NCBI RefSeq assembly: GCF_001483755.1
Contig: NZ_LQBK01000005.1
Span: 118,536-150,981 of the forward strand
Length of the DNA: 32,446 bases
Source: Kocuria rosea subsp. polaris
GTDB taxonomy: Bacteria; Actinomycetota; Actinomycetes; Actinomycetales; Micrococcaceae
Reading direction: 5' to 3'
The translations under genes and the position numbers were made by a program. This document shows, piece after piece, positions 15,760 through 23,428 of the stretch. Position 1 is the first letter of the stretch; every line of letters starts with the position of its first letter. The notes under the pieces are model-generated. The model was not told the DNA's origin and ran no database searches. It saw only the letters and a list, made by a program, of their open reading frames with translations.

Positions 15760-15985
15760 TAATGAGCCCTCTGTCGCGTTCCACTTTAGTGAGTCTAATA
15801 ATGGCTACTCTTTTTCTGACGCCCTCTTCGGTCGCGGTGGCCGATGAGGATCTGGGCGACGGCATATTTGGAACTAATAAGCTTCAGAAATCTGCCAAGA
15901 GTACCAGTGCGGTCGCCCACGAGGATGAAATACGGTTAAAAATAGATGTGCCAGAAGGGGAAGTAGGAACTGTTGACGTAGTAGC
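15460..15985. other. AT-richer mosaic block
   Basis: Base composition falls to about 49% GC (89 of 180 bases in 15481-15660; 59 of 120 in 15841-15960) against 73% in a line just downstream (44 of 60 at 16261-16320). The block covers the 3' part of the lipoprotein gene and the 5' part of the PKD gene, with both reading frames intact. Edges are approximate. Confidence 0.75.
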
Positions 15986-16826
15986 TGCTCGCCCCAACGT
16001 CTCCAATGCCGTCCCGGTCGACTACGACCCCGATGAGGATCCCGTCTTCCAGAAAGCCCTCCGCCAGTACCTGAGCGACCAGGGGATCGACCGGCCGTTC
16101 AACCCGGACGCCATCGCGCGCTCGAAGTCGCAGACGTTCGGCCTGCAGAACCCCTGCACCAACCGGACCGGCGGGGCTCTGGACGACTGCCTGGCCGAGC
16201 GGAACTGCACCACGGCCGACGGTGGCGAGGGCGTCTACATGAACGTCGTCGTCCGGCAGGACGTGGACCTCAACACCCCCTGGGGCGAGCCGATGTGCGT
16301 GGCGGTCGCCGAGGCGGAGGGCGGCGAGGAGGTCGTCGAGCTGCCGACCTTCACCCTGCAGGACTTCAGGACGCTCGCCGTCGCGCCCGCGGCCAGTGCC
16401 GTCCAGCCGGCTCCGGACACGCTGAGGGGCATGCACACCAACGTCTGGGCGGAGGCGCGGCCCCAGCAGTTCAGCACGGAGCTGGGCGGGTTCCCGGTGC
16501 AGGTGCGCGCCGTTCCCGTCCAGTACGCGTGGGACTACGGGGACGGCACCGGGCTCGGCCCCACGGAGCTCAGCGGCGCCCCGCTCGCGGAGGGGGCGTG
16601 GGACGTGCAGACCGACACCAGCCACGTCTATACCGAGACCGGGGACTACGCCGTCTCGCTCACCACGTGGTTCTCCGGCGAGTACTCCGTGGCGGGCGGT
16701 CCGTGGCTGCCCGTGGCAGGGCTCAACGACGTGGCGAGCGCACCCGTGCCGATCAGCGTCTGGCGCTCCACGGTGCGCAACTACGCGGACGACTGCCTCG
16801 AGAACCCGCAGGGCATCGGCTGTTGA
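15762..16826 (+). CDS. Secreted PKD-domain protein
   Basis: 354 residues. The start at ATG 15762 has AGGAAG upstream; an in-frame ATG at 15717 lies inside the lipoprotein gene and is rejected. A signal peptide ends around SSVAVA-DE. The C-terminal third holds a PKD domain (about residues 250-330): YAWDYGDG, then DTSHVYTETGDYAVSLTTWF, the classic WDFGDG...H.Y...G.Y.V pattern. The middle contains CTNRTGGALDDC and NCTT, cysteines suited to extracellular disulfides. The final NYADDCLENPQGIGC also ends in cysteine. Function unknown; PKD domains usually mediate protein-protein or carbohydrate contacts. The first 75 codons are AT-rich (mosaic block), the remainder high GC. Confidence 0.8.
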   Translation: MSPLSRSTLVSLIMATLFLTPSSVAVADEDLGDGIFGTNKLQKSAKSTSAVAHEDEIRLKIDVPEGEVGTVDVVAARPNVSNAVPVDYDPDEDPVFQKALRQYLSDQGIDRPFNPDAIARSKSQTFGLQNPCTNRTGGALDDCLAERNCTTADGGEGVYMNVVVRQDVDLNTPWGEPMCVAVAEAEGGEEVVELPTFTLQDFRTLAVAPAASAVQPAPDTLRGMHTNVWAEARPQQFSTELGGFPVQVRAVPVQYAWDYGDGTGLGPTELSGAPLAEGAWDVQTDTSHVYTETGDYAVSLTTWFSGEYSVAGGPWLPVAGLNDVASAPVPISVWRSTVRNYADDCLENPQGIGC

Positions 16827-16955
16827 TTTCCGCGCCGACCGGTACGTCGTCGGACTCTGGTGGGATGATCGATGCACATGGTTCCCCGGTCCCCGGGAAA
16901 CCCGGTCAGCGGTCCCGCCGGTGCACGCGCTCCGGACGGGGAAAGAGGCGGAACA

Positions 16956-17345
16956 GTGACGATCTCCGGTCCGTGGGTGCTCCACTTCAGCTGGGGCTGC
17001 ACCGACGACTACGGCCGGGTGGGCCTTGTGTTCAACCCGGACGGCACCTTCTCGGGCGGCGGCTTCTCCGGCGCCTGGCGCCAGCACGACGGCACGCTGC
17101 TGATCCGCTTCGCCGACGGCCCCGCGCAGTACGGCGGCACGGTCACCGGCAGCGCGGGAGCAGGGGCGATGTCCTGCTTCGACGGCTCGCCGGGCGGCTG
17201 CTGGTACCTGGTCAGACGGGGCTCCGCCGGTGGGCCGGAACCCGTGGACAGCAGCGCCGGCCAGCCGGCGGACGTCGCCGGGCGAAGGCCTGCCTCCGCG
17301 GGGACGTCGCCCGGTGAACTGGACGCCGCGGGCAACCGGATCTGA
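16956..17345 (+). CDS. Small protein consisting of one 'SWGCTD' module
   Basis: 129 residues from GTG 16956, which has GAGG 7 nt upstream; GTG at 16872 would add 28 residues of unconvincing low-complexity sequence. Residues 7-87 form a module that recurs at the C-terminus of the next gene. Shared features include WVLHxSWGCTDxY, F-DG-F-G, W-Q-D-TLL, Y-GT--G, GAMS-F and GCW-L-R-G. The rest is a Pro/Ala/Gly-rich tail. No signal peptide is visible, as in the protease that follows. Its stop lies 20 bp before the protease ATG, so the two are probably one transcript. It could be a regulator or partner of the protease that uses the same fold, but no function is established. Confidence 0.7.
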   Translation: MTISGPWVLHFSWGCTDDYGRVGLVFNPDGTFSGGGFSGAWRQHDGTLLIRFADGPAQYGGTVTGSAGAGAMSCFDGSPGGCWYLVRRGSAGGPEPVDSSAGQPADVAGRRPASAGTSPGELDAAGNRI

Positions 17346-17365
17346 TGCGGAGAGGTGGACAGGCG

Positions 17366-18742
17366 ATGACCACGGACCACGGGCACCGGGGCGGACACGG
17401 ACCGTTCTGCGGTGTGATCCCGCCGTACGTGCACGAGCAGATGGCGGTGCACGGGGACGAGCAGACCCGCAGGAACGCGCTGGCTGCACTGGCCGTGGAC
17501 ACCACGGTCCGGGCGGAGCGGCTGATCGTGGACCTGACCGCCCGCTCCGTCGCGGCGCAGGCCGCCGCCCACCGGGAGCGCAGGGTGTACTCGGCGGGCA
17601 ACACCGCCGAGCTGCCGGGGACGCTCGTGCGCTCCGAGGGGGATCCCGCCAGCGCGGATCCCGCCGTGGACGAGGCGTACGAGGGGCTGGGCTCCACGTT
17701 CGACCTCATGCAGGAGGTCTTCGGCCGCAACTCCCTCGACGACGCCGGCATGCCCCTGCTCGGCACGGTGCACTACCAGGACAAGTACAACAACGCGGCC
17801 TGGGACGGCCGGCAGATGATCTTCGGGGACGGTGACGGCCAGTACTTCAACCGCTTCACCGCCGCCGTGGACGTCATCGGGCACGAGCTCGCGCACGGGA
17901 TCACCACGCACGAGTCCGACCTGCTGTACATGTACCAGTCCGGGGCGCTCAACGAGCACTTCTCCGACGTCATCGGGGCCATGGTCAAGCAGTACGTGTC
18001 CGATCCCCGGCAGACCGCGGCCGATGCCGACTGGATCATCGGCGCCGGTCTCTTCACGAGCGCCGTCGACGGTGTCGGTCTCCGGTCGATGAAGGCACCC
18101 GGCACCGCGTTCGACGACGACGTGCTCGGCAAGGACCCGCAGCCGGACCACATGTCCCGGTTCGTGCACACCCTGGACGACAACGGCGGGGTGCACATCA
18201 ACTCCGGCATCCCGAACCGGGCCTTCTGCCTCGCGGCGATCGGGCTGGGCGGCTACAGCTGGGACCGGGCCGGCCGGATCTGGTACGCCGCGATGCGGGA
18301 CCCCGAGCTGCGGCGCCTGCGGTGGACCGCGCAGTTCAAGGACTTCGCGGGCCTCACCGTCAAGCACGCCGTCACCCTGTACGGCCCCGCGGAGCGGGAC
18401 GTGGTGGCGGACGCGTGGCAGCAGGTGGGAGTCGCGCCCGAGGCGACCCGGGCGGTGGGCGCCCTCGCGGACGAGTGGGTGCTCCACTACAGCTGGGGCT
18501 GCACGGACACCTACGCGCAGACGCCCCTGACGTTCCACGAGGACGGATCCTTCACCGGCGACCTGACCGGCAGGTGGCACCAGCAGGACAGCACCCTGCT
18601 CCTGTCCTTCGACGCCGGCTCGGCGCGGTACGCCGGCACGCTCGCGGGGGACGTCGCCACGGGTGCCATGTCCGACTTCGAGGGGGCGGACGGGTGTTGG
18701 CGCCTGACCAGGAAGGGCGCCACGGGTATAGTCGGGAACTGA
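17366..18742 (+). CDS. Protealysin-like M4 metallopeptidase with C-terminal SWGCTD module
   Basis: 458 residues. The N-terminus CGVIPPYVHEQMA is the short protealysin-type propeptide, not the long FTP propeptide of thermolysin. Zinc and catalytic residues are His173, Glu174, His177 (HELAH), Glu197 (GALNEHFSD) and His277 (GGVHINSG), so the enzyme should be active. The M4 domain ends near residue 350. Residues 371-453 repeat the module found alone in the preceding gene. No signal peptide is present, as is usual for protealysin-like proteases. ATG 17366 has AGGTGG upstream; an in-frame ATG at 17345 overlapping the previous stop (TGATG) would add seven residues. An emfourin-like inhibitor gene follows after 66-75 bp. 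Confidence 0.92.
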   Translation: MTTDHGHRGGHGPFCGVIPPYVHEQMAVHGDEQTRRNALAALAVDTTVRAERLIVDLTARSVAAQAAAHRERRVYSAGNTAELPGTLVRSEGDPASADPAVDEAYEGLGSTFDLMQEVFGRNSLDDAGMPLLGTVHYQDKYNNAAWDGRQMIFGDGDGQYFNRFTAAVDVIGHELAHGITTHESDLLYMYQSGALNEHFSDVIGAMVKQYVSDPRQTAADADWIIGAGLFTSAVDGVGLRSMKAPGTAFDDDVLGKDPQPDHMSRFVHTLDDNGGVHINSGIPNRAFCLAAIGLGGYSWDRAGRIWYAAMRDPELRRLRWTAQFKDFAGLTVKHAVTLYGPAERDVVADAWQQVGVAPEATRAVGALADEWVLHYSWGCTDTYAQTPLTFHEDGSFTGDLTGRWHQQDSTLLLSFDAGSARYAGTLAGDVATGAMSDFEGADGCWRLTRKGATGIVGN

Positions 18743-18808
18743 TTCCCCACCGGCCCCGCCGGTCCCCGCGGAGACCGGCCCGGGCCACCCGCGTCCTACG
18801 GAGGGACG

Positions 18809-19150
18809 GTGCCGTTCATGGCGAGAGTCAGCTACCGCCGCGAGGGAGGCATCGCGTACTTCCCCGGGCTGGCCGTGGAGCGGAGCTTCGAGACCGAGTC
18901 CCTGCCCCGGGCGCAGCAGGACGCGCTCCTGGACCTCTTCGAGACCGTCCGTGCGCACCGGCTGGAACCGACCGCCCCGACGGCCCGCCGCGGCACGGCC
19001 GACCAGCAGTCCTACGTGATCGAGGTCCAGGAGAGCTCCGGTGTCCGGCGCCTCGTGGTGAGCGAGTTCGACCAGGACCCGGCGGCGCAGGAGCTGGTGG
19101 CGCGGCTGCGCGACTGCGCGGACCAGTGCGAGTCTGGCGAGGAAGCATGA
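18809..19150 (+). CDS. Emfourin-like protealysin inhibitor
   Basis: 113 residues from GTG 18809 (GGAGG 4 nt upstream); ATG 18818 would remove three residues and has a longer spacing, so the start is uncertain. The N-terminus VSYRREGGIAYFPGLAVERSF resembles emfourin, the small inhibitor encoded with protealysin in Serratia. It is followed by a helical stretch LPRAQQDALLDLFETV and a strand-rich part QSYVIEVQESSGVRRLVVSEFD. No signal peptide, matching the cytosolic protease. Position directly downstream of the M4 gene strongly supports an inhibitor role; family assignment rests on the REGG...PGL pattern and context, not on a search. Confidence 0.75.
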   Translation: MPFMARVSYRREGGIAYFPGLAVERSFETESLPRAQQDALLDLFETVRAHRLEPTAPTARRGTADQQSYVIEVQESSGVRRLVVSEFDQDPAAQELVARLRDCADQCESGEEA

Positions 19151-19245
19151 GGGGAATTCGGGCCCACGGGAGGTCATCCGGGGTCATGCCGCGCCGCCGA
19201 CCCGCCCCCGAGGTGGGACGTTAGCCGCCGCAAATGCATCGCCCC

Positions 19246-19274
19246 TTATCAGAGGGGGGTTCGGTGGTTACACT
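19246..19274 (+). promoter_or_regulatory. Promoter of the sulfotransferase gene
   Basis: TTATCA (19246-19251) and TACACT (19269-19274) are separated by 17 bp, with a G-run in the spacer. A start of transcription near 19281 would leave a leader of about 35 nt containing AGGAG. Confidence 0.5.
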
Positions 19275-19315
19275 CGGCCGGACTTGACCGCCGCGCCCAC
19301 CGCCAGGAGTCCGAG

Positions 19316-21025
19316 ATGTCGAACAGATCCCGCGCTCGTTCCGTCACCCTTCTCACGGCGGCCGCCCTGGTCGTGTCGGGGGCTCCGGCCCTCGCGGCCC
19401 CACCGCCGACGCTCCTGCGGCAGCCTGATGCGCCTCCGCTCGTGCCCGCCGCCAACGAGCTGGTCGCCACGGCCGAGACCTATCCGGAGGCGGACGCGAA
19501 TCTCTACACCGTCTCGGTGGCCCGCAACGGCGTGCCCGTGGAGCCTCGTGGCTTCGCCCTGGACGTGCAGCAGGTGGTCGACGCCGCGCTGGACGACCTG
19601 CAGACCCTGGGCTCGGCCCCGGACGACCCCCTGCTCGTGCTCAACCCCTTCGGCACCAACACCACGGGCGTCTACGCCCAGTTCGAGACCGAGGACAACG
19701 GCACCCTGGCCTACACCGTGAGCTCTCCCGGCACCGAGGACTTCACGCGCGTCGCGAAGGACCACGACCCGAGTGCCGCGTCGTTCGAGGGGCAGCTCAT
19801 CGGGATGGTCCCGGGCGCCGAGAACACCGTGACCACCACCTGGCAGCCCGACGACGGCGAACCCGTGGAGTTCTCGTTCACCGTGACCGCTCCGCCGAGC
19901 GCGTCGGGCGACCGCACGACTCTCGACCGCACCGTGGTGGGGAACGCCGAGGAGCTCACCGACGGACTGTTCGCTGTCATGGGCCTGAAGCGCCACGTCG
20001 ACTACACCCTGCTCTACGACAACGCGGGGGTGCTGCGCGCCGAGTTCGACCTCGACGGCTACCGCACGGACCGCCTGGAGTTCTACGGCGACACCATGGT
20101 GACCACCGTCGGGAAGAACCAGGTGGCCCGCATCGACGGTCTCGGCCGGGTCATGGCCACCTACGTCCTGACGGGCTACGAGATGCACCACGACTTCGAC
20201 ATCACCGACGACGGCAAGGTCGTGACCCTGGCCACGGAGACCGCCAAGGGCAGCGTGGAGGACGTACTGGTGTCCCTGGACCTGGAGACCGGGACCTACG
20301 GGAAGACGGTCGACTTCACGGAGCTCCTCGCCGACTACAAGTCCCGCACCCAGCCCTACGGTCCGAACGGGGTGGACGACTGGCTGCACCTCAACTCGGT
20401 CGACTGGTCCGCGGACGGCGACTCCGTGATCGTCAGCGCGCGGGAGACCTCCGCGATCCTGAAGGTCGACGACGTCCACGGGAGCCCCGCGATCGACTAC
20501 ATCATCGGCCAGCGCGAGGTCTGGGCCGGCAGCGACGCCGAGGGTCTCCTCCTCGAGAAGGCGGGGAACTTCCCCGACACCGGCGGGCAGCACTCGGTGG
20601 TGCGCCTCGACGACGCGGCGCTGGCGGACGGCCAGTACTACCTCACGATGTTCGACAACTCGTTCTGGAGCATGAGAAGCCGTCCGGACTACACGGCCCC
20701 TGTGCCCGTTGGGACTTCCCCGGTGTCCACGGCGGACCCCTCCCTCCGCTCGGAGTACCGGAAGTACCTCGTCGACGAGAACGCCGGGACCTACACCGAG
20801 GTCGAGACCGTTCCCGTTCCCTACTCCGCGATCGTCAGCAACGTGCAGGACCTCGGCGGCCCGCTCGTGATCAACAGTGGCCAGGCCCTGACGTTCGCCG
20901 AGTACGACGCCCAGCGCGAGGTCGTCGCCCGCTACGGCTACGCCCTCGAGGGGGCGACCGAGAACGACTTCGCCTACCGGGTGCTCAAGTACGACTTCGG
21001 CGACTTCTGGTTCGCCGGCTCCTGA
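19316..21025 (+). CDS. Secreted arylsulfate sulfotransferase-like protein
   Basis: 569 residues with a Sec signal peptide ending GAPALA-AP. The C-terminal two thirds form a beta-propeller of the ASST family. The active-site set is visible: His291/His292 (YEMHHDFDI), His358 (DWLHLNSVDW), Arg376 (SARETSAI) and His426 (GGQHSVVRLDD). The His358-Arg376 spacing of 18 equals that of His356-Arg374 in the Escherichia coli enzyme, whose nucleophile His436 corresponds to His426 here. ASST moves sulfate from one phenolic sulfate to another phenol without PAPS. The protein has no cysteine, so it lacks the disulfide of Gram-negative homologues. AGGAG lies 6 nt before the ATG. Natural donor and acceptor are unknown. 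Confidence 0.85.
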   Translation: MSNRSRARSVTLLTAAALVVSGAPALAAPPPTLLRQPDAPPLVPAANELVATAETYPEADANLYTVSVARNGVPVEPRGFALDVQQVVDAALDDLQTLGSAPDDPLLVLNPFGTNTTGVYAQFETEDNGTLAYTVSSPGTEDFTRVAKDHDPSAASFEGQLIGMVPGAENTVTTTWQPDDGEPVEFSFTVTAPPSASGDRTTLDRTVVGNAEELTDGLFAVMGLKRHVDYTLLYDNAGVLRAEFDLDGYRTDRLEFYGDTMVTTVGKNQVARIDGLGRVMATYVLTGYEMHHDFDITDDGKVVTLATETAKGSVEDVLVSLDLETGTYGKTVDFTELLADYKSRTQPYGPNGVDDWLHLNSVDWSADGDSVIVSARETSAILKVDDVHGSPAIDYIIGQREVWAGSDAEGLLLEKAGNFPDTGGQHSVVRLDDAALADGQYYLTMFDNSFWSMRSRPDYTAPVPVGTSPVSTADPSLRSEYRKYLVDENAGTYTEVETVPVPYSAIVSNVQDLGGPLVINSGQALTFAEYDAQREVVARYGYALEGATENDFAYRVLKYDFGDFWFAGS

Positions 21026-21031
21026 GCCGGC
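21014..21031. terminator. Hairpin over the sulfotransferase stop codon
   Basis: GCCGGCTC, CT, GAGCCGGC forms an 8-bp stem with only 2 unpaired bases and includes the TGA stop. GC-rich sequence follows. It may help terminate the gene. Confidence 0.35.
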
Positions 21032-21424
21032 GCGCCGGCGGCGGCACGAACGGACGGCGGCGCCGGGACCCCGCGCGGTCACCCCGCCTCAGCTCGCGTT
21101 CAGCACGAGCTGGTTGGCTGATCGGTGCGAGGGGATCACCGGGACACAGGGAGAAGCTGACGGTGCCGGCCGCGGAGCGGAGAGCCGCGGCCGGCACCCG
21201 TCCCGGAGACCGGGGCCCGCACGCGTCCGAGGAGTTCGCGCGCGGGCCCCGGGCCCTCGCCCGCCGAGGTTCGGCCCCGCGGCGAGCGAGTCCTGGCGCC
21301 GGGGACGACACCGCAGCCCGGTGCACACGGCAGGATCTCCCGCTCGGAGCGCGACCCGGAGGACACTGCCCCGGAGCTCCACGCCCGGCCGCCGGCTCCC
21401 GGGGCGTCTGCGCCGCAAGCCGGT
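21026..21424. other. Non-coding gap between convergent genes
   Basis: About 400 bp without a credible gene; the open frames here are Arg/Pro/Gly-rich shadows. It contains two further hairpins. One pairs CAGCTCG (21090-21096) with CGAGCTG (21106-21112). The other is a perfect 13-bp stem (21163-21175 with 21185-21197). No repeat family, tRNA or RNA gene was recognised. Confidence 0.6.
21163..21197. terminator. Perfect 13-bp hairpin
   Basis: GTGCCGGCCGCGG pairs exactly with CCGCGGCCGGCAC around a 9-nt loop. It lies between the convergent sulfotransferase and VOC genes and probably serves as a terminator, although it is more than 130 bp from one stop and 228 bp from the other. Confidence 0.55.
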
Positions 21425-21949
21425 TCACGCCTGTCCCGCGGACTCCGCCCACTCGGCGACACGGGCGCTGCTCTGCTCCGGGGAGAGGTCCTCGACCCGG
21501 GTCATGACCGACCAGCGGACGCCGAACGGGTCCCGGATGCTGCCGAAGCGGTCGCCGGAGACGAACGTGCTGACGGGTTCGCGGACGGTGGCGCCGGCGG
21601 CCACGGCGCGCGCCACCACGGCATCGACGTCCGGGACGTAGAGGCCCAGGGAGTAGCAGTCGTCGTCGCCCGCGGGCGGCGGGACGAGGTGGAAGTCGGG
21701 GTTCACCTCGCCCAGCTGGAGACGTCCGGCGCCGAGGTCGAGGGTGGCGTGCACGACGACGGGCGTCCCGTCGGCCCCCGGCATGTCGGTGCGGTCGACG
21801 AGGACGGCCCCGAAGACGCGGGTGCAGAAGTCGATCGCCGCGGCGGCGTCGACCACCGCGATGAAGGGGGTCAGGGACGTGAACCCGTGGGGGGTCCCGT
21901 CGGTTGTGTGTGCTCCGGTGGCCCCGCGGAGGTTCTGCTCTGTGCTCAT
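21425..21949 (-). CDS. VOC (glyoxalase/PhnB-like) family protein
   Basis: 174 residues. The paired beta-alpha-beta-beta-beta modules of the vicinal oxygen chelate fold are recognisable: TPFIAVVDAAAAIDFCTRVFGA, then LGEVNPDF, YVPDVDAVVARAVAAGATV and DRFGSIRDPFGVRWSVMTR. PhnB-like members are small cytosolic dimers; many act as glyoxalases, antibiotic-resistance proteins or have unknown function, and the substrate here cannot be assigned. It is divergent from the AraC regulator with a 73-bp gap and may be its target. On the minus strand TAGGCT ends 6 bp before the ATG, suggesting a leaderless mRNA; no Shine-Dalgarno sequence is present. The C-terminal 20 residues are Ser/Glu/Ala-rich and outside the fold. 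Confidence 0.85.
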   Translation of the reverse strand: MSTEQNLRGATGAHTTDGTPHGFTSLTPFIAVVDAAAAIDFCTRVFGAVLVDRTDMPGADGTPVVVHATLDLGAGRLQLGEVNPDFHLVPPPAGDDDCYSLGLYVPDVDAVVARAVAAGATVREPVSTFVSGDRFGSIRDPFGVRWSVMTRVEDLSPEQSSARVAEWAESAGQA

Positions 21950-22022
21950 GCTCCGAGCCTAGGGAGCGGGCCGAGGCCGGTCTTGAAGATTTCCGCCACC
22001 CTCGGCTGGTTACGCTCGTGCC

Positions 22023-22838
22023 ATGAGCGAGCCGCCCACCACGCGGGGCCACCTCACCCCGGGACCGCACGCCACGGTCGTGCGCCTGCCCGCGCCCGAC
22101 GACGTCGCCCATCTCGTCCGGCAGCTGTGGGTCCCGGAGTGGGACCTGCCGGCAGGGGAGCGCGTCGAGCAGCTGGTGCTGGGCTATCCGGCGAGCAACG
22201 TGGTGGTCGAACCGGACGGAGCGGCGCTGCACGGACCCACGAGCCGTGCGTCCACCCGGGTGCTCACGGGCCGGGGCTGGGCGGTCGGGGCGCTGCTGCG
22301 ACCGGCGGGGGTCCTGCTGTTCACGCAGCGCCCGGCGGACCTGCTCGACGGATCGGCGCCGCTCCCCGCCCCCGGACTGCACCCGGCCGTCGCGGAGGCC
22401 ATGACGGCAGCGGACCCGGCCGACCGGCACGCACGGGCGGCCGCCCTGCTCGCGGACCACGTCCAGGCGCTGGCGGTGGCCGTGTCCCCGGCGGCGGTGC
22501 GGGACGGTGCCGTGGCCAACCGCATGGTCGACCTCCTCGAGGCGGGCGCCGACGTGCGGAGCCCGGCCGACCTCGCCCGGCAGCTGCACGTGTCCGAGCG
22601 CTCGCTGCAACGGCTCGCGGCCCGGTTCGTCGGGATGCCGCCGCAGCTGCTGCTCCGTCGTCGTCGGCTCCAGGAGGCGGCCGAACGGATGCGCGCGGAC
22701 CCGGAGGCGGATCTGGGCGCACTCGCCGCGGAGCTGGGCTTCGCCGACCAGTCCCACCTCACCCGGGAGTTCCGGTCGGTGCTGGGCGCCACCCCGCGCG
22801 GCTACGGGCGCGCCCTGCCGGGGCGGGAGGCCGGGTGA
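22023..22838 (+). CDS. AraC family transcriptional regulator
   Basis: 271 residues. The C-terminal part (about 175-262) carries two helix-turn-helices: PADLARQLHVSERSLQRLAARFVGMPPQ and LGALAAELGFADQSHLTREFRSVLGATPRGY, the second being the AraC signature. The N-terminal region (PDDVAHLVRQLWVPEWDLPAGE) is of the DUF6597-like sensor type seen in many actinobacterial AraC proteins, with an unknown ligand. TACGCT ends 6 bp before the ATG, so the mRNA is probably leaderless. It is divergent from the VOC gene, which is a natural first target. Confidence 0.88.
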   Translation: MSEPPTTRGHLTPGPHATVVRLPAPDDVAHLVRQLWVPEWDLPAGERVEQLVLGYPASNVVVEPDGAALHGPTSRASTRVLTGRGWAVGALLRPAGVLLFTQRPADLLDGSAPLPAPGLHPAVAEAMTAADPADRHARAAALLADHVQALAVAVSPAAVRDGAVANRMVDLLEAGADVRSPADLARQLHVSERSLQRLAARFVGMPPQLLLRRRRLQEAAERMRADPEADLGALAAELGFADQSHLTREFRSVLGATPRGYGRALPGREAG

Positions 22839-22890
22839 GGGCCCCGGAGGCCTGTGGCCGTTCCTGGCCCGGCCGGGACGGCGGATGCTG

Positions 22891-22930
22891 ATCCGGCGCC
22901 GGCGCCGGCGCGAGGGCCGCGGCCCCGGAT
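22891..22930. terminator. GC-rich inverted-repeat region between convergent genes
   Basis: ATCCGG at 22891 pairs with CCGGAT ending at 22930. Inside are CCGGCG repeats and the palindrome GGGCCGCGGCCC (22914-22925). It lies between the convergent araC-like and rhodanese genes and abuts the rhodanese stop, so it may act in either direction. Confidence 0.4.
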
Positions 22931-23292
22931 CAGGCGACGGTGCCGGGCCGGCCGTTCTTGGCCACCACGCGCTCGCCGGCGCGCTGCCAGGCCGTCATGC
23001 CCCCGCGGAGGCTGGCCACCTGGTAGCCGGCCTCGGCGAGCTGCCGGGCGGCGTTCGCCGACCGGGCGCCGGACCGGCAGACCGTCACGACCTGCCGGTC
23101 CTTGGACAGTTCGCGCTGACGGGTGGCGATGGCCTCCAGGGGGATGTGCCGGGCGGCCGGGGCATGACCCGCGCGGTACTCCTGGGGCGTGCGGACGTCG
23201 ACGAGCACGGCCCCGCCGTTCAGGAGCTCCCGTGCACCGGCGACGTCCACGGTCTCGAAGGTGGTGCCGAAGAGGCGGCTGAGGAGTCCCAC
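22930..23292 (-). CDS. Rhodanese-domain sulfurtransferase
   Basis: 120 residues from GTG, a single rhodanese domain. VLVDVRTPQEYRAGHAPAARHIPL is the first conserved block, VTVCRSGARSAN holds the active-site loop with Cys72, and LRGGMTAWQRAG is the end motif. Such proteins pass sulfane sulfur between thiols. The CRSGARS loop and the CsoR-type operator upstream fit the sulfurtransferases controlled by persulfide-sensing CstR-like or copper-sensing CsoR repressors. AAGGA lies 7 nt before the GTG and overlaps the end of a 28-codon upstream ORF, so the two may be translationally coupled. The cognate repressor gene is not in this window. Confidence 0.88.
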   Translation of the reverse strand: MGLLSRLFGTTFETVDVAGARELLNGGAVLVDVRTPQEYRAGHAPAARHIPLEAIATRQRELSKDRQVVTVCRSGARSANAARQLAEAGYQVASLRGGMTAWQRAGERVVAKNGRPGTVA

Positions 23293-23295
23293 GGT

Positions 23296-23382
23296 TCAGT
23301 CCTTCCTGGGAGCGGTCGAGAGGTCCGTGCGGTGCGGGGCGTGCGTCCTGCACCGCACGGACGCCGTGGTGCTGTTCTGCAT
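23296..23382 (-). CDS. Possible 28-residue leader peptide upstream of rhodanese
   Basis: ATG 23382 has AAGGA 6 nt upstream and the frame ends at TGA inside the rhodanese ribosome binding region. The peptide begins [18 protein letters not shown] and continues [10 protein letters not shown]. It has one cysteine at residue 11. Actinobacterial sulfur-metabolism genes often have short leader peptides with a histidine-aspartate-leucine stretch and cysteines that sense cysteine supply. The [10 protein letters not shown] part faintly recalls that pattern. A regulatory role is inference; a chance ORF is possible. Confidence 0.45.
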   Translation of the reverse strand: MQNSTTASVRCRTHAPHRTDLSTAPRKD

Positions 23383-23428
23383 GAGATGTCCTTCCGTTCC
23401 GCCCGACGAGCTCGGGGTGTCTGGTTCG

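Noticed and set aside
16872-16955. Earlier GTG start for the small SWGCTD-module protein
   Set aside because: The added 28 residues are Pro/Gly/Ala/Arg-rich and the GTG at 16956 has a better ribosome binding site.
18322-19224. 300-codon plus-strand frame over the end of the protease and the inhibitor gene
   Set aside because: It is the shadow of two well-supported genes in other frames.
21114-21641. Open frames in the gap after the sulfotransferase gene
   Set aside because: Both strands give only Arg/Pro/Ala/Gly-rich sequence, cross hairpins, and overlap the VOC gene antisense.
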